NCBI GenBank assembly: GCA_022843385.1
Contig: JALHNT010000024.1
Span: 45,843-109,842, forward strand
Reading direction: 5' to 3'
Origin: Anaerolineae bacterium
GTDB taxonomy: Bacteria > Chloroflexota > Anaerolineae > Aggregatilineales > Phototrophicaceae
Length of the DNA stretch: 64,000 nucleotides
The notes beneath the pieces were generated by a model. It ran no database searches. It was not told where the DNA came from and saw nothing but the letters and a program-made list of their open reading frames with translations. The position numbers were made by a program, and so were the translations under genes. Shown piece by piece: positions 1 through 9,397 of this stretch; the stretch's first letter is position 1; each line of letters starts with the position of its first letter.

Positions 1-423
1 GAAGTGGGCGACTGGCTGGTGCCGGATGACTACATCGATGGCACGCGCGGGCAGCATTACACCACCTTTAGCGAGAAGGCCGGGGGCTATGTCCAGCAGG
101 TGCCGCCTTTCGACCCCTCCAGCCGTGAGGCGCTGCTTCAGGCGCTGAGTATGCCCAGTGAGGGACGTGTCTTCCGGCGTGGGGTACTGGTCTGCGTCAG
201 CAACACCCGGTTGGAGACTCCGGCGGAAGCCCAGTTCTGGGGGCGGGCTGGCGCTCATATCGTCGGGCGTTATCTCAGCCCATGCCTGACGCTGGCGCGT
301 GAACTGGACATACAGGTGGCAGCGTTGACGCGGGTCGCGCGCATAGGAGGCGTGTCAGGGGACGTTTTTCCTATCGAGTCATACTTCCCTCTCATCCAGT
401 CTATACTCCAAAAACGGATATAA
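1..423 (+). CDS. Methylthioadenosine/purine nucleoside phosphorylase, C-terminal part (5' end outside window)
   Basis: The reading frame is open from base 1 and ends at a TAA at 421-423. The first residues (VGDWLVPDDYIDGTRG) match the P-G-D-F-V-x-P-D-Q-F-I-D-x-T region of the 5'-methylthioadenosine phosphorylase (MTAP) branch of the PNP family, and SNTRLETPAEAQFWGRAGAH matches the family segment G-P-R-F-E-T-x-A-E that closes the nucleoside pocket. Family members phosphorolyse methylthioadenosine or purine nucleosides in the cytoplasm as part of methionine or purine salvage. Only about 140 of roughly 270-290 residues are visible, so substrate cannot be assigned. The usual P-R of G-P-R-F-E-T reads N-T-R-L-E-T here, so an MTAP-like paralogue of altered specificity is possible. 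An in-frame GTG at 4 is not a start because homology continues upstream. Confidence 0.75.
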   Translation, partial: EVGDWLVPDDYIDGTRGQHYTTFSEKAGGYVQQVPPFDPSSREALLQALSMPSEGRVFRRGVLVCVSNTRLETPAEAQFWGRAGAHIVGRYLSPCLTLARELDIQVAALTRVARIGGVSGDVFPIESYFPLIQSILQKRI

Positions 424-460
424 TTATAAACACGACGAAGATGCGTGTGTGGACACAGTG

Positions 461-859
461 ATGACTCATATTCTGATCGTTGATGATTCGCAGCAGATGC
501 GAATGCTCATGCGCCTGATGCTGGAAAAAGCTGGATACATCCTTCACGTCGCGTCCAATGCTAAAGAAGCGCTGGCGCTCCTCGATCAACGTACGCCCGA
601 CCTCATCATCACCGATCTCATGATGCCGGAAATTGATGGCTTTCAATTTTGTCGCATGGTGCGCCAGCGACCAGAAACGATTTCCACCCCCATACTGCTG
701 CGTTCCTATCGCGTGATGGATGAGCTGGCGGTCAAGGAAGCCTATGCTGCTGGTGCTAACGATGTCATGCATTTACTGGTGCAGCAGACCGAATTCCTCA
801 AGCGAGTGCGGGCGCTGCTGGACGGCGATTCTGGATCAGTCAAACCTCTCCGCCGCTGA
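461..859 (+). CDS. Stand-alone response-regulator receiver (REC) protein with an altered active site
   Basis: A 132-residue single REC domain with no output domain. The acidic pair D8-D9 (ILIVDDS), the phosphoacceptor D52 (ITDLMMPEIDG) and a Ser at the Thr/Ser switch position (S82) are present. The nearly invariant Lys that should follow GANDVMH is Leu105, so phosphorylation chemistry or signalling may be changed. The ATG at 461 is preferred over upstream GTGs at 449 and 458 because MTHILIVDD is a normal REC N-terminus. No histidine kinase is adjacent. It lies 37 bp after the phosphorylase gene and is followed by a hairpin terminator. Such proteins act as phosphorelay intermediates or protein-binding switches; the partner is unknown. 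Confidence 0.85.
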   Translation: MTHILIVDDSQQMRMLMRLMLEKAGYILHVASNAKEALALLDQRTPDLIITDLMMPEIDGFQFCRMVRQRPETISTPILLRSYRVMDELAVKEAYAAGANDVMHLLVQQTEFLKRVRALLDGDSGSVKPLRR

Positions 860-931
860 ACCCTCGCAATCCAGTGTGTGTATTATTATAACGCGAGAAT
901 GTCCCATTATTTGCTGCTGTAGAAAGTAGAG

Positions 932-975
932 AAAAAGAGTGAGGCACACCGGAAGCCCCGACGCCTCACTTTTTG
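932..975. terminator. Bidirectional rho-independent terminator
   Basis: The arms AGTGAGGC (938-945) and GCCTCACT (963-970) form an 8-bp perfect stem with a 17-nt loop. It is flanked by A residues on the left and T residues on the right, so it can serve the rightward receiver gene and the leftward membrane-protein gene. The right arm contains the stop codon of the leftward gene (966-968). Confidence 0.8.
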
Positions 976-1559
976 GGATGAAGGAAAGCAGGTTCTTTCA
1001 ATTTATAGTATCTGCGTTTTTGCGGCCTGGTTGAAGCCTGCAGTGATTCATCAATCCATCCAGAAAGAACGAACCATACAGCGCTGATGCTAAATATGAG
1101 CAACCAGATAATGAAATCATAGGGAGGTCTATTTGAGGATGTCGGTAATCCCGTAAGGAACATCCATGCAAGCAGCGTACTGCTTACAATCATGCCAGCG
1201 GCACCAACCATGGATCTTGGTTTGCGCGCCCAGATGACCACCGCAACATCAAACGCAATGCCGAGTAGAGGCAGTAGAGTGAAAAGAACTAAGAATACCA
1301 CAACATCCAATTCATCAGTGGAATTCAATTCCCAAAATGACAATACCAGTATCCAATACATGAACAGCAGAATCATAGCGATGATGCTCAATCCAAATGC
1401 GATCCGTAGTAATTTGTATACAAGTCTGTCATGCCAGGGGGAATTGCGAGATGGCTTGAGTGGGAGGAACAATGACACCTCTCCATCTGATTTGCCCAGA
1501 GAAATGAAGAATGCTTGTAGAACAAGCTCGAGGAAAACTCCCAACCAGTTCATGTCCAC
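966..1559 (-). CDS. Membrane protein of unknown function
   Basis: The product is 197 residues with four to five predicted hydrophobic segments (around residues 5-20, 50-72, 85-110, 118-137 and 148-167) and a basic C-terminus (RPQKRRYYKLK). I do not recognise a family. The gene is visibly more A+T-rich than its neighbours and uses less GC-rich codons, a possible sign of recent acquisition. It starts at an ATG; a second ATG two codons in is equally possible. It is monocistronic, convergent with the receiver gene across a shared terminator. The 256 bp between it and the next gene hold no feature I can support. Confidence 0.6.
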   Translation of the reverse strand: MDMNWLGVFLELVLQAFFISLGKSDGEVSLFLPLKPSRNSPWHDRLVYKLLRIAFGLSIIAMILLFMYWILVLSFWELNSTDELDVVVFLVLFTLLPLLGIAFDVAVVIWARKPRSMVGAAGMIVSSTLLAWMFLTGLPTSSNRPPYDFIIWLLIFSISAVWFVLSGWIDESLQASTRPQKRRYYKLKEPAFLHPKK

Positions 1560-1818
1560 CTACCTTTCCAGCGATCTAGACTTGCAGGCATCAGCTTTGT
1601 CGGAAAAGCCCTCAATCGCTCGCGCTGCTGATCAGGATTCAGTGGGATTCGGATTAATCTACCAGCACTTATATTGTAGTTCTGGACGATATGGCTGCGG
1701 TAATCGTCCTATAGTTACATCTGTCATTATATCGCTGCGTGATGTTATGCTTCGATGACGTTCCATTGATGCTTGCTAGACAGGTTATGGCTATTTCAAC
1801 AAGAAAGGGATTCTCGTG

Positions 1819-2346
1819 ATGATGATTTCACCGCCTCAGTCTGATGAATATGCGGCCTACTATGGGAGATACATTCAGCTTGTCCCGCCCGGCAGCGATC
1901 TCTTGGTGCTGATGAGCAGCCAGTCGGATGCGCTCAGGCAATTGTTACAGTCCGTTTCCGAGGAGCAAGCCAACGCCTGCCCGGCACCTGGCGAGTGGAG
2001 CGTGAAGGAAGTAATCGGACATCTATCCGATGTCGAACGAATCTTCGCCTACCGTGCGGTGTGGATTGCGCGCGGCGAAAAGACTCCGCTGCCCGGCTTT
2101 GATCAGGATGTATTCTCACGCGGGACAGATTTCAACCGGCGGACACTGGCGGATCTGGTGGAAGAATTCAACCTCCAGCGGCGCGCCAATGTCCTGTGCT
2201 TCAGCGCTCTGACAGCCGATGAGGTTTCCCGCCTCGGCACCGCCAGCGATAATCCCTTCAGCGTGCGCGCCTTGCTCTATGTGCTGGCCGGACACGTCAT
2301 CCACCACATGGACAGCCTGCGCGAGGTGTATCGTGTGGAGGGATGA
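1819..2346 (+). CDS. DinB-like metal-binding four-helix protein
   Basis: A 175-residue protein of the DinB/YfiT-like superfamily, which form four-helix bundles with a three-His metal site; characterised relatives are thiol-dependent transferases such as mycothiol or bacillithiol S-transferases. The pattern W-S-V-K-E-V-I-G-H-L followed by D-V-E-R-I-F and, near the C-terminus, G-H-V-I-H-H-M supplies the expected histidines. The start is placed at ATG 1819, 9 nt after an AAAGGGA ribosome site; GTG 1816 and ATG 1822 are alternatives. The substrate is unknown and no thiol-cofactor genes are nearby. Confidence 0.8.
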   Translation: MMISPPQSDEYAAYYGRYIQLVPPGSDLLVLMSSQSDALRQLLQSVSEEQANACPAPGEWSVKEVIGHLSDVERIFAYRAVWIARGEKTPLPGFDQDVFSRGTDFNRRTLADLVEEFNLQRRANVLCFSALTADEVSRLGTASDNPFSVRALLYVLAGHVIHHMDSLREVYRVEG

Positions 2347-2455
2347 ATTTCAGTTATCGGTCGGCCCAGAATCGCCATCATGCTCGACCTCTTGATGAGT
2401 ATGGGCAGCTTGAGGTTATCTGACTCTTTGCTTGCCCATACCCTGATTCAGTTGC

Positions 2456-5400
2456 CTAACCGCCCCAACGCAGATCCATCACCCTGAGATCAGGCAGTTG
2501 GATGAACGGCGCGGCATTGCTGCCATCGTTGGCGGCCAGTATGACGGTTGCGCCATCGTCCCAGATCAGCGTCCCACTGACCGGGCCAGGCCCGACATAC
2601 CGCAGATTGTCCGCCCCAGTCACGATTTCGACCAGTCCACTCGCCCCCTGTTGATATAACCGGGTGGTTTCGCCCTGCCGGCAGATGAAGTACAGGTCGA
2701 TGCCATTGGCATCAAAGAAGGGCTGCTCACAGGTCACATCGGCGGCGGATTCACTGATGATGTATTCGTCGCCAGTATCGAGGAAGCGCACCACGATAGC
2801 CCCGTCGCGCACAAAAGCCAGCAGCAGACCATCGGGCGTCAGCGCCGGCTGACGGGCATCCGCCAGGAACAACGCTGGAATCGCGCCCGGTTCATCGACC
2901 GGCAGACTGTAGATGTCCATCCCGCCATCGGCGCGGGCAGCGGTGAAGTACAGCGTGCGCCCATCGCCATCCCATGCAACCGCGTCGTCGGTCAGCGCGG
3001 CACCGCGACTATCGCTGAACAGGGCGCGATAGGCTCCAGTGTTGACATCAAACAGGTAAAGCGTCCCGCTGTCAGAGGCATCACGCCCGATATAGCCCAG
3101 CATGTCGCCACCGGGACTGAGCGCTGCCCCATGTTCGGAGATGGTCGCCCCCTGACCGATATCGAAGATGCCACCACCTTCGAGCAGGAACAGATTCGGT
3201 GCGCTGCCATCAGCCCCGACTCCGATGAACACCCCGCGTTCGCTGGTATCGATCACGGCGCTGCGCCAACCGGAGCCAAGGGCGGCATCGAAGGCAGCTT
3301 CAGCCTCGGCATCAACCGGTTCGCTGGCGGGCGCGACGATGGTGCGCGGTTGATTGGACGGCAGCGGCAGGGCCACCACCGCATTCGGCGCGGCCGGACG
3401 CCCCAGCGTCACGGTCGGAACACAGGCATCCCCGGCGGCGCACACGGCGGCATCGCGCAGCGGGATGATGGGCGTGAAGCCAGCACCTCCAGCCCGCCCT
3501 GGGTCTGCGCCACCCGATGCCCCGGCTGGCGGCACCGGGATCGGATCGTCGTCGCGCGGGACGCCGGTGCCAGTCAGCCACCAGAGCAGGTTGAAGCTCA
3601 GCCCCAGGCGATAGCTATCAGTGAGGATGATGCGGCTGACGGATTGCGGTACGGGGGTATGCACCCAGCGTCCAACCCCCAGCGCATCGGCATTGCTGGG
3701 CAGCATGGCATCGACCACGACGCAATAGGCTGTTCCCTCCGCCGAGGCCGGCAGACTCCCGCGCGCCAGGCCATCTGCCCCGGTCACGAACACATAATCC
3801 GGCGTCGCTCTCTCGCAGTCACCATTTTCGAAGACGGCAATCGTGACATTGGCGACCCCTGGCTCGGTATAGTTATTGGGTGGTGCCGCGAGCAGGGTTT
3901 GCTGATTGTGATCCGGGATTAGCCGGCCATCCTCACGGATCATGCAGCCGGGCGGGACGTTCGCCAGTGTGCCATCCCAGCCGGATGGTTCGCAGTAAGC
4001 GCGGTAGACGTTGACGATGAACGGAATATTGGGTGATGGCGTCGTCAGTTCGCCGCTGCTGGTTTCGGCAGACCACAGCCCCGGATCGTAAGTGACGCTG
4101 ACCGTGTCCGCAGCCGAATACAACATCTCGCCGCCGCTGCCCATGCGGGTGGTGACGCCGCTTTCGCTGGTGCGCCACCAGCCGAAGTTCGGCACAGATG
4201 AGATGGTGCCAACCGTCGTCGGATTCGGCATCACATTGAAGTAGAGCGTCGTCCCGCCGACCCCGGCGAACGTCCACCACTGGCCTTCGCCCAGCACGCT
4301 GGCGTTGCCCCCAGCGGCGCGGCTGATCGCCAGACAATGCGGCTCGTCCTGCAGGTTGCCCAGTTCGAAGTAACCATCGGCGTTGGTGGTCGCCGTTCCG
4401 ACCAGGCGACCGCCACCGGGTTCGTTGCAGGTGCCGCGATAGATGCTGACTTCGACCCCGGCGATGCCGATCTCAAATGAGTCGCGGGTGGTATTGGCTT
4501 CGATGAAGCTGCCGCCATTCCGCGCCACACAGCCGGGCGGCACCCGCCCACTGACCGCGAAATTCAGATTTTGGGTGTTGCAGTTCACATCGTAGACAAT
4601 CCCAAAGACCACCCTCGTCTCGGCCAGTTCAACGCTGGCGCTCAGCTCGGTGATCACGCGGCTGTTGGTTAACTGTTCGACGATGGCTATGATATCTTCG
4701 AGCCTGGGACAGCGGGTGGGGTTCGCAGCACGCCAGTTATCAATAATGGAGATGAACTCTTCAAAAGTGATAGGCACCCGGTAGGGCAGCCCTTGTGCTA
4801 TGCCCCCTTCGCTGGTGAGTACGGCGTAAAGCAGCGCCATGTCCTCGCTGCTGGCACCGATGCAGTCAGCGAAGTAGTCCAGCGTGGCTTGCTGCGCCGG
4901 GGTGATCGGCAGAGGTGGCCGCTCGCCAATGATGGTGTTGACATGACTGCACCAGAGCCGGGTCTTTTCGGCAGCGCTGGTGGCGGCGTTGACAGATGTG
5001 ATGGCGGCGGCGGTGCGCCTATCGCCCATGACACGCCGCATCATCGGAACACCCAGGTAGGCCGAATCCGGGTATGGTCCGCCCAGGCAAGTGCTGGTCC
5101 AGAAGACATAGTTCCGTTCTTCTACGACGACCCCACTGATGCCGCTGATCGTGCCAAAGGGGTCGCCGCGCATGATGGCACATACGCCACTTTCCGATAA
5201 CTGGCTCATCAATAGCCCCAGAACAACAGCCCCATTGGATAAGCCGGTGCCCTGATTCGGATCGAATGCTCCGTTGGTGAGGCGATTCAGACGGTCGATC
5301 AACGCCTGCATTTCTGGCGTTGGCAGCGGACGCGAGTCGGTTGGGCAGCGGGCAATCTCAATCGATTGACTCGTCGTCTCCAACGGCCCCAACAGGGTGA

Positions 5401-7120
5401 CCAGATCCGGGGCTGAACCCAACTCGAAGAGCTGGGTCACAGGCGCAGCAGTTGCCACCGGCAGGCTGATGCTGGTGACCGCGTTGAGGAAGATGCCGTT
5501 GTTAGCGATGAACAACAGGAAGTCCTGGTTCGACAGGCAGCGGCGGCCCAGGTGCCCGATGTAGGCAGCCAGATCATTCCAGGTGAAGCCGGCCTGACCT
5601 TCGCTGATGCGGGCGCGCCAGATATCCACTTCAGCGTTCTGGATGATGCGGCACTCGACCAGGCGGTTGAGCAGCGCATTCTGCTGATCGATGTCTTCCT
5701 GCGAAATGTTCAGGATGCGGCGTTGCAGATAATGGCACCACACCTGTTGACCGGTCAGGCGTGAACTGGTGCTGAGTGAGGAGATGAGCAGGGTAGCGAC
5801 TTCCCGATCCGCGCCAGCGCGCAGCCGCGTCATCGCCTCGCGCATCTGGACCCCAGTCAGGATGCCGTAGCACACGCCGGTGTAGTATTCAGCCCGATCC
5901 AGCGGCGGGATGATATTGCGCGTCAGAACCAGGCGGAAGGGATCGCCAGCCTGTGCCGCACATAATTCAGCATCAGTGACCCCGGCCCAGCTCAAACGGA
6001 TGGTGCTGCCAAAACGGGAATAGTTCGTATCCAGCCACATATAATCGGTGCTGGGAACCGAGCGCGGATCGGTCGAACAGCGCAGTTCTGCGCTGCGTGG
6101 CTGGCTGAGGGGAGAAGGCAGATTGGGGCTGCCAAAGCGCTGGCGGCGCAAGGCTTCGCGCAGATTGCCACAGGGATCGTCGCTGGCGACGATGCGGATC
6201 ACTTCGGTCAGCGGCACTTGCTGCGACGGGGCAATCAGATCGGCACAGTCCTGTAAGCTCGACCAGTCAATTTCGGCCGGAATGACCCAGGCGTTGGAAG
6301 GCGGTGCTGTAGTAGGTTGTTGGGTGGGTTGCGGCGCTGGCGTAGCGCTCGGCTCAGTGGTGGCGGTCGCTGGCGGGCAGCCATTCTGAGTCTGGGCGAA
6401 GACGGCCGGGCAGGCATCAGCATTGTCCAGTACCCCATCGCCATCGCTGTCCGGCGGGCAGCCGTTCTGAGTTTGGGCGAAGACGGACGGGCAGGCATCG
6501 GCATTATCCGGCACCCCGTCGCCATCGCTGTCCGGCGGGCAGCCGTTCTGGGTCTGGGCGAAGACGGCCGGGCAGGCATCGGCATTATCCGGCACCCCAT
6601 CGCCATCGCTGTCGGGTGGGCAGCCATTCTGAGTTTGAGCGAAGACGGCCGGGCAGGCATCGGCATTATCCGGCAGCCCGTCGCCGTCGCTGTCGGGTGG
6701 GCAACCGTTCTGGGTCTGGGCGAAGACGCCGGGGCAGGCATCGGCATTATCCGGCAGCCCGTCACCGTCGCTGTCACTGGCGATGACGGTGAAGCTGGCC
6801 GAAGCGGTGAACCCATCTGGCACGCCGGGCTGACGACATTCGATAAAATACACAGTCCCCTGGGCGGCATCGCCGGGGATGGTGAAACTGATGGGTGTAT
6901 CGTAGGGATAAGCGCCAATGCTGCCGCCATTAACAAAACACTCAACATCAAAACCCGCGAAACCGCCAGAGAAAAAGATGGTTACGCCGCTGCCAGGCGG
7001 CCCTTGGGCGCTGCTGAGGCTAATCGATTGGGCATAGGTTGACGAGAGTCCGCTGATCAACAACAACATGATGCTGAAGGCGAAGAGCAGAGATCGGAGC
7101 ACTTGACGCTTGATAGGCAC
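2456..7120 (-). CDS. Large secreted protein: IPT-like domain, thrombospondin type 3 repeats, duplicated Cys module, Cna/SdrD-like modules, C-terminal beta-propeller
   Basis: 1,554 residues from a GTG at 7120, eight bases after a GGAGG site; the frame also allows TTG 7135, but that codon lies inside the ribosome site. A signal peptide ([14 protein letters not shown] then a Leu/Ile core ending TYAQS) is followed by an IPT-like beta domain (about 32-115), five 27-residue thrombospondin type 3 calcium-binding repeats (116-250), and a Pro/Thr/Gln linker. Next come two related Cys-containing modules (about 345-530 and 590-805), two SdrD/Cna-B-like stretches each with a V-P-P-G-C motif, and a C-terminal WD40-like/TolB-type propeller (about 1310-1554; motifs such as LYLFDVNTG and [18 protein letters not shown]). 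No LPxTG or C-terminal anchor is seen, so it is probably released or bound noncovalently. Its role is probably extracellular adhesion or matrix; this is an inference from domains. Confidence 0.75.
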   Translation of the reverse strand: MPIKRQVLRSLLFAFSIMLLLISGLSSTYAQSISLSSAQGPPGSGVTIFFSGGFAGFDVECFVNGGSIGAYPYDTPISFTIPGDAAQGTVYFIECRQPGVPDGFTASASFTVIASDSDGDGLPDNADACPGVFAQTQNGCPPDSDGDGLPDNADACPAVFAQTQNGCPPDSDGDGVPDNADACPAVFAQTQNGCPPDSDGDGVPDNADACPSVFAQTQNGCPPDSDGDGVLDNADACPAVFAQTQNGCPPATATTEPSATPAPQPTQQPTTAPPSNAWVIPAEIDWSSLQDCADLIAPSQQVPLTEVIRIVASDDPCGNLREALRRQRFGSPNLPSPLSQPRSAELRCSTDPRSVPSTDYMWLDTNYSRFGSTIRLSWAGVTDAELCAAQAGDPFRLVLTRNIIPPLDRAEYYTGVCYGILTGVQMREAMTRLRAGADREVATLLISSLSTSSRLTGQQVWCHYLQRRILNISQEDIDQQNALLNRLVECRIIQNAEVDIWRARISEGQAGFTWNDLAAYIGHLGRRCLSNQDFLLFIANNGIFLNAVTSISLPVATAAPVTQLFELGSAPDLVTLLGPLETTSQSIEIARCPTDSRPLPTPEMQALIDRLNRLTNGAFDPNQGTGLSNGAVVLGLLMSQLSESGVCAIMRGDPFGTISGISGVVVEERNYVFWTSTCLGGPYPDSAYLGVPMMRRVMGDRRTAAAITSVNAATSAAEKTRLWCSHVNTIIGERPPLPITPAQQATLDYFADCIGASSEDMALLYAVLTSEGGIAQGLPYRVPITFEEFISIIDNWRAANPTRCPRLEDIIAIVEQLTNSRVITELSASVELAETRVVFGIVYDVNCNTQNLNFAVSGRVPPGCVARNGGSFIEANTTRDSFEIGIAGVEVSIYRGTCNEPGGGRLVGTATTNADGYFELGNLQDEPHCLAISRAAGGNASVLGEGQWWTFAGVGGTTLYFNVMPNPTTVGTISSVPNFGWWRTSESGVTTRMGSGGEMLYSAADTVSVTYDPGLWSAETSSGELTTPSPNIPFIVNVYRAYCEPSGWDGTLANVPPGCMIREDGRLIPDHNQQTLLAAPPNNYTEPGVANVTIAVFENGDCERATPDYVFVTGADGLARGSLPASAEGTAYCVVVDAMLPSNADALGVGRWVHTPVPQSVSRIILTDSYRLGLSFNLLWWLTGTGVPRDDDPIPVPPAGASGGADPGRAGGAGFTPIIPLRDAAVCAAGDACVPTVTLGRPAAPNAVVALPLPSNQPRTIVAPASEPVDAEAEAAFDAALGSGWRSAVIDTSERGVFIGVGADGSAPNLFLLEGGGIFDIGQGATISEHGAALSPGGDMLGYIGRDASDSGTLYLFDVNTGAYRALFSDSRGAALTDDAVAWDGDGRTLYFTAARADGGMDIYSLPVDEPGAIPALFLADARQPALTPDGLLLAFVRDGAIVVRFLDTGDEYIISESAADVTCEQPFFDANGIDLYFICRQGETTRLYQQGASGLVEIVTGADNLRYVGPGPVSGTLIWDDGATVILAANDGSNAAPFIQLPDLRVMDLRWGG
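6371..6775 (-). repeat. Five 81-bp tandem repeats encoding thrombospondin type 3 repeats
   Basis: Five consecutive 27-codon units reading DSDGDG(L/V)(P/L)DNADACP(x)[11 protein letters not shown] lie inside the large secreted protein. The Asp-rich DSDGDG loops are the calcium ligands of thrombospondin type 3 repeats, and two Cys per unit are conserved. The units differ at only a few positions, which points to recent expansion or homogenisation and makes the copy number likely to vary between strains. Confidence 0.9.
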
Positions 7121-7272
7121 AGGCACAACCTCCAACTGTATGAACGATTGCAGATAATCGATCCATCGTCATTCTAATATCAATTGTATTTTTGTGCTGT
7201 CAGGGGGGTGACTTTACATCTATTCAGCGAGTCAGTACACTGACTTTGAAATCTGGTTGAGGAAAACCCGCC

Positions 7273-8430
7273 ATGTTAACCCATCTCCGCTTCAAGAACT
7301 GGCGCAGCCTGCGCGATGTGACGATTGATGATCTGCAACCGTTGACGGTCTTGATCGGCGCGAATTCCTCCGGCAAGACGAATATTGTGGATGGCCTCTA
7401 CTTTCTGCATCGACTGGTCTCCGACAATCAACCGGAAGCGACGATGTTCACTTATGACAAGGGGAACAAAGCGCGTACATTGGGAATTCCAGAGGCGGAA
7501 CCCGTTGAACTTGAAGTCGGCGTTCAATTTGCAGAGAATTCCCAACAGCAATACGAGATTGCAATCACTTCATCAGATTACGCCTATGATTATGATGAGT
7601 GGCTCAGGCCAGGGCTGCTTCCCCACCAAGAGCAGTCTGGACGCAATGGCCTCTTGAACACATCCGTCCGACGCGAAGGCCGCACCGGATTGCTGCTGAC
7701 TCAGTGGGGGATTCAGCCGAGTAGAGAGAAATCCATCCCTCCTGTGTATGCAAAAGAATTGTTGCAGTTTTTACTTCATCGGATTCAGTTTCTCGGTGAA
7801 GAGCGTGTCTTAAGCCACCGCATATCGAACGAGGCGTTCCGCGACCTGTATCAGGTAGAGCGCGACACCTCGAATGTCCCGGCAATCCTTGAATTCATGC
7901 GTCTCAGGTTTGCGGATACCTATGCCGCCTTTCAAGACGATGTGAAGTGGTTGTTGGATCATGTGGCTCAGATCGAGACCACACGCGATGAGCGCGATAC
8001 TCGCTACACAGTGCGCGAAGCCGGACGCCTGAACAGCGAAGCGCCAACCATCTCGTCGGGTACGGCTCATTTGATCGCCATGCTGACAGCCTACTACGCG
8101 CTGGATATGCGGGATGCTGAACTTCCCGGCCTGGTCGTCATCGAAGAACCGGACACCGCGCTCAATCCGATGCTGCTGAAGCGCTTCGTTGAGCAACTGC
8201 GCGACTATACCGAGCGCGAAGGCCGCCCGCGCCAGTTCATCCTGACCACCCACAATCCCACGTTCTTGAACTACTTTCAGCCGGAAGAGGTGCGGATTGT
8301 GGAGCGCGATGCCGAGGGCTATACCCAGGTGAAGAAAGTCCCTGATCACATCCGTGAAATATGGCTGGACGAGTATGGCTTGGGCGAGGTGTGGATGACT
8401 CGTACGTTGGGTGGTGTGCCGGAATTATGA
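7273..8430 (+). CDS. AAA ATPase of the RecF/OLD-like (AAA_21) type
   Basis: 385 residues. A RecF-like N-terminus (LTHLRFKNWRSLRDV) leads into Walker A GANSSGKTN (about residues 29-37). Near the C-terminus are a signature-like SSGTAH, Walker B VVIEEPD and the H-loop TTHNP, the arrangement of ABC-type ATPases in the SMC/RecF/OLD group. The central part is a helical insert instead of a long coiled coil, and no Toprim nuclease domain follows, so it is not a full OLD protein. Relatives occur both in DNA repair and as the ATPase subunit of anti-phage systems. The stop codon overlaps, in convergent orientation, that of a RelE-type toxin. No paired nuclease gene is adjacent; the function is unassigned. 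Confidence 0.8.
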   Translation: MLTHLRFKNWRSLRDVTIDDLQPLTVLIGANSSGKTNIVDGLYFLHRLVSDNQPEATMFTYDKGNKARTLGIPEAEPVELEVGVQFAENSQQQYEIAITSSDYAYDYDEWLRPGLLPHQEQSGRNGLLNTSVRREGRTGLLLTQWGIQPSREKSIPPVYAKELLQFLLHRIQFLGEERVLSHRISNEAFRDLYQVERDTSNVPAILEFMRLRFADTYAAFQDDVKWLLDHVAQIETTRDERDTRYTVREAGRLNSEAPTISSGTAHLIAMLTAYYALDMRDAELPGLVVIEEPDTALNPMLLKRFVEQLRDYTEREGRPRQFILTTHNPTFLNYFQPEEVRIVERDAEGYTQVKKVPDHIREIWLDEYGLGEVWMTRTLGGVPEL

Positions 8431-8784
8431 TTCGTTTCTATCTGGCAAGTCGTTGATAATGCTTCGCAAGTCTTCAATACCGATATCGTTTTGATCTGAC
8501 TTACTGTAAATTGTCAACAGGATAATCCGGTTTTCAGTTTGGATATAATATATCACACGGTAACCCCCATTTTTTCCGCGCTGTGCATCACGATTCGCTA
8601 CACGAACCTTGTACAGTGTGTAACGAGTAATCTGAAGCTGATCGCCTGGCGTCTCACCACGCTGAAGTTGTTCGATGAGCGGCAATGTATCCTGGGCAAT
8701 ATGCCGATAACGTTTGTGAAGTTGTCGAATGCGTTTAACGAACTGGGGTGACGGAACAACTTCAACGGGCGGTTTCATCGTCAT
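8425..8784 (-). CDS. RelE/ParE-family toxin
   Basis: 119 residues. After a basic helical N-terminus (SPQFVKRIRQLHKRYRH) the core reads LYKVRVANRDAQRGKNGGYR followed by VIYYIQTENRIILLTIYSKS, the characteristic beta-sheet of RelE-superfamily ribonuclease or gyrase toxins. The start is placed at ATG 8784 (MTMKPP); ATG 8778 is an alternative. Either makes the toxin gene overlap the 3' end of the upstream antitoxin by 17-23 bp, the normal coupling in type II modules. The last codons overlap the end of the convergent ATPase gene by 6 bp. Confidence 0.85.
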   Translation of the reverse strand: MTMKPPVEVVPSPQFVKRIRQLHKRYRHIAQDTLPLIEQLQRGETPGDQLQITRYTLYKVRVANRDAQRGKNGGYRVIYYIQTENRIILLTIYSKSDQNDIGIEDLRSIINDLPDRNES

Positions 8785-8998
8785 CGAGTGCGCCCCACAT
8801 CTCATCCAGGCTGGGCATCGGATCGCCGCGCTCCGCCGCCAGCAGCCCGTGGCGAATATCATCCAGCAGTTCGGCTTTGCCTGGCTCCAGCAGCAGCGAT
8901 TTCACATAGGCTTCGGGGGTCGCAAAACCCTGCTCGCGCGCCATCTCCTCGACATAAGCCATTTCCTCATCGGTGATTTCAATATGCAACGCCGTCAT
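8762..8998 (-). CDS. Antitoxin partner of the RelE/ParE-family toxin
   Basis: 78 residues, starting MTALHIEITDEEMAYVEEMA, consistent with a ribbon-helix-helix DNA-binding N-terminus (beta strand LHIEIT, then two helices) and an acidic C-terminal tail (LDEMWGALDDDE) that would wrap the toxin. The ATG at 8998 has a GAGG site 6-7 nt upstream. It overlaps and precedes the toxin gene, which fits autoregulation by the antitoxin-toxin complex. Family assignment rests mainly on size, order and predicted fold. Confidence 0.75.
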   Translation of the reverse strand: MTALHIEITDEEMAYVEEMAREQGFATPEAYVKSLLLEPGKAELLDDIRHGLLAAERGDPMPSLDEMWGALDDDETAR

Positions 8999-9397
8999 AT
9001 GTCCTCACGCTGAATCATCTCCATGATCTGCCCGAATCATACCATAAGATTGAACCCTGACCGGGGATTGCTGTGTTGGCGCAGGTGCATTTCAACTATC
9101 TGCAAAAGTCGCTCAATGCAACAGCTCTGACCACTAGGGAGACGGTTTCCACTGGATGTTGAACCGCCGCCGCGTTCGTATGAGGTTAGGATCGGTTTGA
9201 ACAGGGTTATAGGAATGGCAGCCGTTCGTAACAAAAATCGTCATATTACCTGTTCCTGCCTGTTTATCAGGCTCATTCATAGTCTCAAGGGACGAAAACC
9301 GGTATCCCTCGCTGACACTACCTGCCCGGCAGCTTTGTGTTAAAATTCACAGGCTAGAGTTTCGGCCTCAATGCCCCATGAGTCAGGGGGGTGCAGT
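8999..9397. other. Intergenic region, 399 bp, no gene seen
   Basis: This stretch separates the leftward toxin-antitoxin pair from a rightward membrane-protein gene. It should hold both promoters; a TAAAAT around 9341-9346 could be a -10 element for the rightward gene. A short hairpin (GCCTG...CAGGC) lies around 9269-9283. No reading frame with protein-like composition or a ribosome site was found. Confidence 0.5.

Noticed and set aside
1192..1758. Plus-strand frame over the unknown membrane gene
   Set aside because: Its product is Ser/Asn-rich without domains; the opposite strand gives a clear membrane protein ended by a terminator.
6371..6775. CRISPR-like array
   Set aside because: The regular repeats are in-frame coding repeats (thrombospondin type 3), without spacers. 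The TPR and binding-protein repeats were rejected for the same reason.
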